A DNA stretch of 6,060 bases from Microcaldota archaeon. Its GTDB lineage: Archaea > Micrarchaeota > Micrarchaeia > Burarchaeales > JACQQB01. Positions 1 through 5,954 of this stretch are shown here, in pieces; position 1 is the stretch's first letter, and each line of letters opens with the position of its first letter. Position numbers and translations under genes: made by a program. The notes beneath the pieces were generated by a model that was given only the letters and a program-made list of their open reading frames with translations, was not told the origin of the DNA and ran no database searches. The stretch is taken from positions 1-6,060 of the forward strand of contig JACQQB010000098.1 of assembly GCA_016207225.1 (NCBI GenBank), written 5' to 3'.

Positions 1-2360
1 AATGATATTGTTATAACTATACTTAAATTTGGGAAGAATATTGCTTGGGGCAATAATTGGCCTATTCCTGCAAAATCAATATTCCCGTCACCACTGAAAG
101 CAATGCCACTTGCACTCCTTACAAAATTATCATAAATGTATGAATTCAGCACATAAGTCATCGGGAACACGATGTACAGTGCTACGGATAAGGCTATCAG
201 GAAGTCTCCTGCCTGCCTGGTGAATGGGATTATTCTCAGCAGCACACCGAAAGGCAAGAGAAGTTCTATTGCGAACTGGTTTATCATCGAAAGGGCAGTT
301 AACTGAACCTTTAGGCTTGCCATGACAGGCAGCAGCATGTCTATTGCGATTTCCTGGCTTTGACTTACTGCTTTTAAATGTGCGTTTTTTCCTTCACCTT
401 TTCCTCCAGGCACTCCAAGCACAGCAGACCATATTGTTGGGGTAAACTCCCACTCTGTTGCCCTTAGTTGGTTTTGTAAGCTGGCAGTGATCAGGTTCCT
501 GACTTGCGAATCTGCCTGCAGGACCAGGCTTTGCATGTAGGTTATGGAACTTATTATTGGGGAGCTATATCCAAACTGGGATATGAAGGTGCACATTGTC
601 AATGAGGCGATAGTGACTATGCTTGCCATTCCAATGGTAACTGCCATTTGGAAGAGTTCTATTTTTGCCTTTGCAATGTATTGCGGATTTTGGGCTGAAT
701 AGCCGAGCATGAACATTACCGCAACTGAGAGTATTACAAGGAAAATCGCAGAACCAAAAAGAGGAGTGAATTGAGAATTGCCTAACTGCTGGGCAGCGCC
801 AACAATCGTGCCTGCGCAGCTGTTGACACCTTGGCATGTGCAGGAATTGCAATTTAAAATCAGGTCGCCTCCACTCGTGCAAAGGTATCCTTCATTCGGT
901 ACTGAGCAGGAGTTTAGAGCCGTGCCATCCAAGCAAGCATTTCTCTTGCATGTGTTGTCAGAACTGCATGTAAAGCCACTTGGGCATGGGCAATTGTTAT
1001 TGCAGCTTGGAACCAGATTGCCATTACTTTCGCAGAAGAAACCTGGGTTTAATTGAGAGCAGGAGTTTATTGGAGTTCCATCTCCCAAGCAAACGTTTGA
1101 CCTGCATTTATCATCGACTCCACAAGTAAAGCCAGTTGGGCATTGGCATGTTGTGGAGCAGCTGTCAACAAGACTGGGCGGGTTATTTCCGTTGCAGAAT
1201 GCGCCAAGGTTAACTGTTGAGCATGAGTTTGCAGGTGTGTTGTCTATGCATCTTGTAGTAGTGGCATAGCATCTTCCATCTGCATTGTTGCAGGTAAACC
1301 CGGCTGAACAGCCACCACAATTACTACAGTCAGGAGCCAAGCTGCTGTTAACACACCTGAAGCCTTGGTATTGACCGCTGGCGCATTGGTTGTTAGGAGT
1401 ACCGCTGCAAGCCCCGCGCGTACCGGTAGGCCAGCAGGTATTGTCAAACTGATTGCAATAATAACCTACAGGACAGCCTACGGTGCTGCAGGCAGGGGAC
1501 AGTCTTCCGTTATTGCAAACCCAACCGGGATTGGAGGTTGAAGTTTCTCCACTTCTTGTCCCATCTGCGCAGTTGCCTGCTGGCTTGCATAAGTTATTTT
1601 CATCACAAACGGAGCCTGATGGACAACAGCCTTGTGTGCAGCCAGGTTCCAATGTACCATAAGTGCATTGACCACTGGGAATCTGGAATGGGTTACATGT
1701 TGGGTCAATTCTTCTAGTCGCATTGTTGCAATACCAACCGTTGCTAGCACATTTGCCGGATTCATCTGACTCTAGTTCACAGGAATCTGGTAATGAGGGT
1801 TTGACAGGTAACGGCTTGCAAGTTTGTGCGGTTCCAACAAAGGTACATTGTGTTCCTGGAGGGCACCCGCACTCACCACAACTTGGTACTAAGTCTCCCT
1901 GGACACACTTAAAGCTTGGAAAATTGGTAGAGCATTGGTTTATCTTGGTTCCATCCGTGCAACGTTTAAAGCAAGTGTTTGAGAGAGTGCACAGACCGAG
2001 TGAATACCCAAAACCATAATCTTCTGCAGGACAGCAGCCGCTGAAGCAGCCTGATATGAGCAACCCACGATCGCATACAAAACCTGGGTTGTTGGTGGAG
2101 CATGAACCACTTTGGGTGTTATCACCGCAGATTCCAGTGGCAACGCCTGGGACCTGGCATGCATTATTGATGCATGAAAATTCGGGGGACGGGCAACCGC
2201 ACTCTGCACAGTTAGGAGTTAGGTTCCCATTGGTGCATTTGTAAGGCTTTGTTATGCTGCACAGACCTTCGCTGGTTCCGTCATTGCAAGCAGCACTTAC
2301 ATTATTTGAAATTAAAAGAACGAATGCGAATGCTAAAATTGCTATAAAATATTTTTTCAT
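1..2360 (-). CDS. Giant Cys-rich repeat surface protein with C-terminal polytopic membrane module (3' end beyond window)
   Basis: The frame opens at ATG (2360-2358) and stays open to base 1, giving 786 codons with no stop, so the C terminus is missing. Residues 1-24 are a signal peptide: KK, then a hydrophobic core, then VSAA before C25. Residues 25 to about 520 are nine Cys-rich repeats, presumably outside the cell and disulfide-bonded. A membrane module follows, with helices near 536-554, 572-592, 697-713 and 718-738, and another starting near 773. Residues 593-695 are a polar, partly amphipathic stretch. The segment LLLPFGVLLRIIPFTRQAG (about 700-718) matches the corresponding segment of the 513-aa protein upstream, so the two membrane cores are homologous. 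The gene begins 8 bases after the stop of that gene, in the same operon. The GTGG preceding the start is a weak ribosome binding site, and translational coupling is likely. A GTG at 2369 is a possible alternative start, but ATG gives the better signal peptide. I do not recognise the family. An adhesin, or a VirB6/TrbL-like channel subunit with a surface array, are guesses. Confidence 0.88.
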   Translation of the reverse strand, partial: MKKYFIAILAFAFVLLISNNVSAACNDGTSEGLCSITKPYKCTNGNLTPNCAECGCPSPEFSCINNACQVPGVATGICGDNTQSGSCSTNNPGFVCDRGLLISGCFSGCCPAEDYGFGYSLGLCTLSNTCFKRCTDGTKINQCSTNFPSFKCVQGDLVPSCGECGCPPGTQCTFVGTAQTCKPLPVKPSLPDSCELESDESGKCASNGWYCNNATRRIDPTCNPFQIPSGQCTYGTLEPGCTQGCCPSGSVCDENNLCKPAGNCADGTRSGETSTSNPGWVCNNGRLSPACSTVGCPVGYYCNQFDNTCWPTGTRGACSGTPNNQCASGQYQGFRCVNSSLAPDCSNCGGCSAGFTCNNADGRCYATTTRCIDNTPANSCSTVNLGAFCNGNNPPSLVDSCSTTCQCPTGFTCGVDDKCRSNVCLGDGTPINSCSQLNPGFFCESNGNLVPSCNNNCPCPSGFTCSSDNTCKRNACLDGTALNSCSVPNEGYLCTSGGDLILNCNSCTCQGVNSCAGTIVGAAQQLGNSQFTPLFGSAIFLVILSVAVMFMLGYSAQNPQYIAKAKIELFQMAVTIGMASIVTIASLTMCTFISQFGYSSPIISSITYMQSLVLQADSQVRNLITASLQNQLRATEWEFTPTIWSAVLGVPGGKGEGKNAHLKAVSQSQEIAIDMLLPVMASLKVQLTALSMINQFAIELLLPFGVLLRIIPFTRQAGDFLIALSVALYIVFPMTYVLNSYIYDNFVRSASGIAFSGDGNIDFAGIGQLLPQAIFFPNLSIVITIS
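801..2288 (-). repeat. Nine tandem 8-Cys repeats (protein-level) within the large surface protein
   Basis: Protein units start at C25, C78, C134, C194, C264, C318, C371, C424 and C476 and end near residue 520. Unit lengths are 53, 56, 60, 70, 54, 53, 53, 52 and about 44. The consensus begins C-x-DGT-x-(I/L)-N-S-C-S, then NPGF-x-C, then G-x-L-x-P-x-C, then C-x-CP-x-G-x-x-C, then a final C before the next unit. Units 1, 2, 3, 6, 7 and 8 each have eight cysteines. Unit 4 is long and irregular with ten. Unit 5 has six, with Thr where the second Cys is expected. Unit 9 has seven and merges into the membrane module. Even Cys numbers in most units fit intra-unit disulfides. DNA-level identity between units is low, so the array is old or diversified rather than a recent expansion. 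Confidence 0.85.
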
Positions 2361-2368
2361 AGTTACCA

Positions 2369-3910
2369 CTAGACCAGCCTGTATAATCCATAAAGTCTTG
2401 TGTCACCACCAATCATTTCGGATATGCTGCGTATGAATGAAGCTGTTATAAAAGCACTTAAGATGATTAGAATTGTGGATATCATCATGTTGTACGCAAT
2501 CCCATCTGCTGCTGAGTAAAGTGCTGCCGTTGCTTCGCCTTCCGGAGGATCGTTCATGAAGTTACGCATTATTGATGAGGTGATGACTCCCCAGAGGCCG
2601 TTGACACTGTGATACCATATTTCCAAGTTAAGCGTGCACCATGCCCAGCAGTGCTGCCGTGTACAGCATAAACAACCTGGTTCAGGGCCTACAACAGGCT
2701 GGCCCACCATCAAACTTAGAATTCTGACCAATGGACTTGGGTGTGGGATGTAGATTGGACCAGCACCGCAACCAACTCCAGGAGCTCTGGGAATAACGGC
2801 AGTAGTAGCGTAAGTAACAGGTTGACAACCATCACAAGTGGTTGGTGGAGTGCTTGGAAATCCACCGCAGCAACCAATTCCTTTGCATTCAGGCACTAGA
2901 TAGTAGGGTATGTCACCAACTGCTCCTCCGAGGTTATAATTGCATGGTTTGGGAGTAGTACATTTTCCGCCTAAAAGATCAATGCCTGTTATTAGTGTCG
3001 TGTCTGTGCATTGTGTGCATTGTGCTGGACAGTATTGGCCTATGTACTGTGGCAATCCTCCAGGTATCGTAAACCCACCAATGCCAAACTCACTCCATAA
3101 CCAAGTGAAAAAGAAATTACAGAAATAGGGTGGAGGTAACTTAGGTTCAGGAACACTTCCCACTGCGATGTTTGCTTTTCCAGGTTCATAGAGTTGATCA
3201 TGCCCGATTATTACACTGGCGGGCAGTATCATGCTCAAGCCAAATGAAATTGCGATTAAAGTTGAGCCAGCCCTTCTGGTTAGGGAAAAAGCCCTTAATA
3301 AAATTCCCAAAGGCAATAGGAGTGGAAAGGATACAGACCTGACAAATTCCAAGAACTGTATAAATGCTATATTCTCAGCTTGGGTTAGGGTGATGAAATT
3401 GGCAGCATTAGCCAGAGGACCGAAAAAGAGTCCCATTCCCTGCCCAGGAGCTTCCCCACGAGTGAAGATTATAGCTGGAGGAGGGGTTGAGATTGGAAAA
3501 GGCAGTGGAATTATGATTGGGATGTAGCCAGTCATGTAGCTTTTGTAGAAGTTGGTCCATTTCCCAAGTTTTTTATAGATGTCCTTTAACTGCAGAAATG
3601 CCTGTGCGGAATTGGTAGTTCTTTGCTGGACTTTTCCAATGGCAGTGTTAATCAAACAGTCTCCAATGGGACAGGCACTTCCACTGCTGGCTTGTGCGAC
3701 ACTGTCCCCAATCGCAACTATTGAGCTTAGTGAACCTATGATTAGAAGAGTTATGACGAATTCCTGGCTTTCAACCTTAGCCCACATGTCCAGATAAGGC
3801 AGGTGGAAAGCCCTTGCGATCATTTTTGCAATTCCGATTATTAAGAACGCTAGGAAAACTGCAGCGACAACCGTTGGAAGCCAACCACTGATGCTAACAG
3901 GCAGTACCAA
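2369..3910 (-). CDS. Polytopic membrane protein with Cys-rich extracytoplasmic loop (VirB6/TrbL-like architecture, uncertain)
   Basis: 513 aa. Predicted membrane helices lie near 8-28, 50-69, 192-208, 214-236 and 474-494. A Pro-rich segment spans 129-150. A long loop at about 237-473 contains many cysteines between 264 and 425, including CC pairs at 347-348 and 415-416. The core LLLPLGILLR-x4-TRRAG-x2-LIAIS (197-222) matches the membrane module of the next gene in the operon. The C terminus, with ISEMIGGDTRLYGLYRLV, is amphipathic and probably cytoplasmic. The start is TTG at 3910: the perfect site AAGGTGA (3923-3917) sits 6 bases before it, the in-frame codon three upstream is the TGA of the preceding gene, and the ATG at 3914 opens only a six-codon frame. 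The family is not recognised. Several membrane helices plus a large secreted loop fit a channel or scaffold subunit of a secretion or conjugation-like machine, which is inference. Confidence 0.85.
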   Translation of the reverse strand: MVLPVSISGWLPTVVAAVFLAFLIIGIAKMIARAFHLPYLDMWAKVESQEFVITLLIIGSLSSIVAIGDSVAQASSGSACPIGDCLINTAIGKVQQRTTNSAQAFLQLKDIYKKLGKWTNFYKSYMTGYIPIIIPLPFPISTPPPAIIFTRGEAPGQGMGLFFGPLANAANFITLTQAENIAFIQFLEFVRSVSFPLLLPLGILLRAFSLTRRAGSTLIAISFGLSMILPASVIIGHDQLYEPGKANIAVGSVPEPKLPPPYFCNFFFTWLWSEFGIGGFTIPGGLPQYIGQYCPAQCTQCTDTTLITGIDLLGGKCTTPKPCNYNLGGAVGDIPYYLVPECKGIGCCGGFPSTPPTTCDGCQPVTYATTAVIPRAPGVGCGAGPIYIPHPSPLVRILSLMVGQPVVGPEPGCLCCTRQHCWAWCTLNLEIWYHSVNGLWGVITSSIMRNFMNDPPEGEATAALYSAADGIAYNMMISTILIILSAFITASFIRSISEMIGGDTRLYGLYRLV

Positions 3911-3916
3911 ACATGC

Positions 3917-3923
3917 TCACCTT
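3917..3923 (-). promoter_or_regulatory. Strong ribosome binding site for the 513-aa gene, overlapping the upstream stop
   Basis: On the minus strand AAGGTGA matches the archaeal anti-Shine-Dalgarno core. Its last three bases are the TGA stop of the 187-aa gene. The spacing to TTG (3910) is 6 bases. This decides in favour of the TTG start and suggests termination-reinitiation coupling. Confidence 0.7.
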
Positions 3924-4480
3924 GGAACAACCACAACCCCTTGGCCGTTATTCAAATTGCAATTAACACTGCCCTGGCTTGGATTACTTGAGGAGCATGA
4001 TTGGGAAGTACCTTGCACTGTAGTACTGGACTCATCGAAATTCTTGATTATTTCCAGGGTGTTGTTATCATAAATTCCAAGAAAGACCAAGTTACCATAG
4101 GCATATTTCTCAACATAGATCTCGAAGTTTTCATTAACATAGTAAATGTCAGTTCCCCCCTTTCCATTGTCAACATGGTATGCACATAACTGTGTTCCAT
4201 TTCTTTCAATTCTGCCCAGCCCCCCGTAAGTCAAGCTTCCGTTTTTTACTGAGCTTTTTTCACACCAGTTATCACTTACGTTTGGCTGCGGAAGAGCGAT
4301 TTGAGGAACAAAGTTAGACCTATCATTGACTAAAGGAAAAAATCCAAAAACAAAAAACACAAGAAGAAAAAACAAAGCGATAAGTTCGACTGAAGTGAGC
4401 CTGAGCATTAAGCGTAGTCTTTTACCTTCAAATTGAAATATACCGTAGCTTAGTGTTGAAACTAATTCTTGTAATTTCAC
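3917..4480 (-). CDS. Single-pass membrane-anchored extracytoplasmic protein, unknown family
   Basis: 187 aa. About 28 N-terminal residues are basic (GKRLRLMLRL), followed by one strong hydrophobic helix at about 30-50. A polar domain of about 137 residues follows. This is a signal-anchor topology with the C-terminal domain outside. That domain contains cysteines at 73, 99, 162 and 174, consistent with one or two disulfides, several NxS/T sequons, an aromatic beta-like stretch (DIYYVNENFEIYVEKYAYG) and a low-complexity Ser/Asn/Gln tail at 150-182. The start is GTG at 4480: an in-frame TAA lies two codons upstream, and the overlapping ATG at 4482 is followed at once by TGA. No clear ribosome binding site is visible. 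It is the first gene of the minus operon and is followed after 6 bases by the 513-aa gene. A small bitopic subunit of the same envelope complex is the best inference; no family is recognised. Confidence 0.8.
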   Translation of the reverse strand: MKLQELVSTLSYGIFQFEGKRLRLMLRLTSVELIALFFLLVFFVFGFFPLVNDRSNFVPQIALPQPNVSDNWCEKSSVKNGSLTYGGLGRIERNGTQLCAYHVDNGKGGTDIYYVNENFEIYVEKYAYGNLVFLGIYDNNTLEIIKNFDESSTTVQGTSQSCSSSNPSQGSVNCNLNNGQGVVVVPR

Positions 4481-4539
4481 ATCTTAGGTTTAGTTGGAAG
4501 TATTCTTAAAGTTGATTGGACTGTACAACGAGAAAGAGG

Positions 4540-4550
4540 TTTTTTATATT
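4540..4550 (-). promoter_or_regulatory. Candidate archaeal TATA box for the minus-strand membrane operon
   Basis: The minus strand reads AATATAAAAAA, a good archaeal TATA element. Transcription would begin about 25 bases downstream, near 4520, leaving a leader of about 40 bases before the GTG at 4480. No convincing purine-rich BRE is seen upstream of it. Confidence 0.45.
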
Positions 4551-4556
4551 CCAGAG

Positions 4557-4568
4557 TATACAATTAAA
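4557..4568 (+). promoter_or_regulatory. Candidate archaeal TATA box for the 236-aa gene
   Basis: TATACAATTAAA follows a short purine run (AGAG). Initiation would fall near 4582, about 35 bases before the ATG at 4617. The stretch TTTATATT (4543-4550), which overlaps the divergent box, is an alternative. The 136-base gap 4481-4616 holds only these divergent promoter signals; no RNA gene is evident. Confidence 0.35.
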
Positions 4569-4616
4569 TGTCAGGGGCTTGGCTCTTGGCTGGGCTGATT
4601 CTTTAGGTATGAGAGT

Positions 4617-5327
4617 ATGAGATTATTTAGGCAGAACAATGGTAGGAAGGAAGGTAAACCTTCGGCTTTTGAAAAGTTAGCGGTACTCGTGGATAGGTTA
4701 ACACCAGTCTGGGTTAAAGAACGAAAACTCTTGAATAAAGTAAAGGAATATGCAAACGATGCACGTAAATGGAGAACTGTAGGCTATCATGAAAGAGCTG
4801 GCGACTATTATAAGAGAATTGCAGAGGTTTTTGGGGAACTTTCAGTTTTGACAAAGAAGAACAGGTACGATGAGTTGAGAATGAACAACCTTTTTAAGTC
4901 GTGCCATAACTATTGGCTTGAAGCGGCCGAAAGAATTTCACTGGAGGTATTGGAAAAATTAATCCAAGGTTATGAATCACTGGGTGATAGCAGGAATGTA
5001 TCCATATTTAGGGCTAATGTTGATACATTAACTAGGGAGATTGAGAATGCAGAAGTTGCAGTTGAGGTGGAGTTAGGCAGACTGAAACAAAAAATATTTG
5101 AGGAATTATATGAGGGAAGGCCTGAGAGAGCTTATGAGATTGCTTTAGAAGTAATGGAGCTGGCTAAAGCTAATTCAATAGATGTTGAGGAAAATAACAA
5201 ATGGCTGTTAAACCAGTTTCAAAGGGCTCCTGACCTGGTTGTGAATTTCGGTGAAAGATATTATAGATGGAGAAGCAAGCAGATAAAAAAATTCTTTGCC
5301 ATGCTAATGGATGAAATCAAAGATTAG
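4617..5327 (+). CDS. Uncharacterised soluble all-helical protein
   Basis: 236 aa, highly charged, with no signal peptide and no membrane helix, so probably cytoplasmic. Predicted secondary structure is almost wholly helical. Segments at about 18-50, 54-80, 84-121, 125-165, 169-185 and 190-230 alternate charged and hydrophobic positions. The patterns around YHERAGDYYKRIAEVFGEL (57-75) and ERAYEIALEVMELAKANS (170-187) resemble the paired helices of TPR or SNAP-like solenoids, but no canonical TPR consensus can be traced. The N terminus (MRLFRQNNGRKEGK) and C terminus are basic, allowing contact with nucleic acid or membrane lipids. The start is ATG 4617; the ATG at 4609 meets TGA after three codons. 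It is transcribed away from the membrane operon and converges on the 23S gene. Shared promoter space hints at, but does not prove, a functional link to the operon. I do not recognise it. Confidence 0.85.
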   Translation: MRLFRQNNGRKEGKPSAFEKLAVLVDRLTPVWVKERKLLNKVKEYANDARKWRTVGYHERAGDYYKRIAEVFGELSVLTKKNRYDELRMNNLFKSCHNYWLEAAERISLEVLEKLIQGYESLGDSRNVSIFRANVDTLTREIENAEVAVEVELGRLKQKIFEELYEGRPERAYEIALEVMELAKANSIDVEENNKWLLNQFQRAPDLVVNFGERYYRWRSKQIKKFFAMLMDEIKD

Positions 5328-5352
5328 AAAGGTTTGCATCGCTTACGCTAAT

Positions 5353-5363
5353 TCTATTTTTAA
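5353..5363 (+). terminator. Likely oligo-T terminator of the 236-aa gene
   Basis: The plus strand carries TCTATTTTTAAA with a run of five T, starting about 26 bases after the TAG stop. Archaeal RNA polymerase terminates at such T-rich stretches without needing a hairpin. No strong stem is seen. Confidence 0.4.
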
Positions 5364-5366
5364 ATT

Positions 5367-5381
5367 GAAAAGAAAAAGAAA
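5367..5381 (-). terminator. Likely T-rich terminator of the 23S rRNA transcript
   Basis: The minus strand reads TTTCTTTTTCTTTTC, about 25 bases past the estimated 3' end of the 23S rRNA. It lies back to back with the plus-strand T-run, forming a compact convergent termination zone. Confidence 0.5.
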
Positions 5382-5622
5382 CGGAACAAGAGACAACAAG
5401 TTTTACCAAGTAGATGAGAATGACTTTAGTGATTGCGGGCTTATGAATCGCGTGAGCTCTTCACCTACACCCCAATTCTATCAAAAGGATCTGCTATCCT
5501 CGTCGTAAACGGCCTCGTTTTGAGAATGACTTCGACCTTAGATGCTTTCAGGTCTTATCCATTGGCGCGTGGCTGCCCGGCAGTGCTTTAAACAACCGGT
5601 AAACTAGAGGCGCCGATTCCCA

Positions 5623-5636
5623 GTTCCTCTCGTACT
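5623..5636 (-). other. Sarcin-ricin loop of 23S rRNA
   Basis: The minus strand reads AGTACGAGAGGAAC, the universally conserved elongation-factor-binding loop; the equivalent of A2660 is base 5630. Its intact sequence argues that this is a functional rRNA rather than a decayed copy. Confidence 0.95.
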
Positions 5637-5793
5637 CAGGGAATCTTACTCTCAGGCCATGACACACTTCCAGAAGATACTACCGAACTGTCTCGCGACG
5701 TTCTGAACCCAGCTCATGTAGGTTTTTAATGGATGAACAACCCAACCATTGGCGGCTCCTGCACCGCCAGGATAACCTAAGCCGACAGCGATG

Positions 5794-5906
5794 TTTTGGC
5801 TAACCAAGTCTAATGTTATACATAAGCAATGTATGTTCAGATCTAGTTATGTAGTAGATCTTCCAGGGACACGATTCGCAGTTTAAAGTAAATAAACTTA
5901 ATTAGA
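5794..5906 (-). other. Archaeal bulge-helix-bulge intron in 23S rRNA (between equivalents of 2497 and 2498)
   Basis: 113 nt. Inner helix: CUAAUU (5905-5900) pairs with GGUUAG (5805-5800). Central 4-bp helix: UUGG (5912-5909) pairs with CCAA (5799-5796). The 3-nt bulges are UAU (5908-5906) and AAC (5795-5793). Outer 5-bp helix: GCGGU (5917-5913) pairs with AUCGC (5792-5788). Cutting after the second base of each bulge, as the archaeal splicing endonuclease does, joins GGTTTGGTA to CATCGCTGTCGG, exactly collinear with E. coli 2489-2509. Inside are three small hairpins: AGTTTA/TAAACT, AGATCTA/TAGATCT and ATACAT/ATGTAT. It is too short to encode a homing endonuclease and lacks room for a group I core. 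No ORF is present. Confidence 0.87.
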
Positions 5907-5954
5907 TACCAAACCGCGAGGTCGATGGGTACTCTCGCCCGCGACGAGCCTGTT

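Noticed and set aside
565..2244. Several short ORFs of 60-105 codons on both strands across the Cys-rich region
   Set aside because: All lie in other frames of the single open minus-strand frame that runs from 2360 to the window edge; low stop density there makes shadows common.
2284..2288. Lipoprotein signal (SAAC at the end of the signal peptide of the giant protein)
   Set aside because: The -3 position is Ser rather than Leu/Val/Ile, and C25 is the first cysteine of the repeat pattern, so ordinary cleavage is more likely.
2940..4189. Short plus-strand ORFs opposite the two membrane-protein genes
   Set aside because: They are antisense shadows of well-supported coding frames with membrane helices and operon spacing.
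5311..5508. Plus-strand 65-codon ORF overlapping the end of the 236-aa gene
   Set aside because: It runs into the antisense of the 23S rRNA, has no credible composition or ribosome binding site, and is explained by the rRNA.
5415..5532. 12-bp direct repeat TGAGAATGACTT at 5415-5426 and 5521-5532
   Set aside because: Both copies fall in or next to the 23S 3' region and no element boundary or other duplication accompanies them; chance is adequate.
5794..5906. Group I intron as the explanation of the 113-nt insertion
   Set aside because: It is too short for a group I core, does not end in G at the junction, and has a complete BHB motif instead.
5405..5954. rRNA pseudogene
   Set aside because: Exon spacing matches functional 23S, the sarcin-ricin loop and A-loop regions are intact, and the BHB pairing is complete; the two unusual bases alone do not indicate decay.
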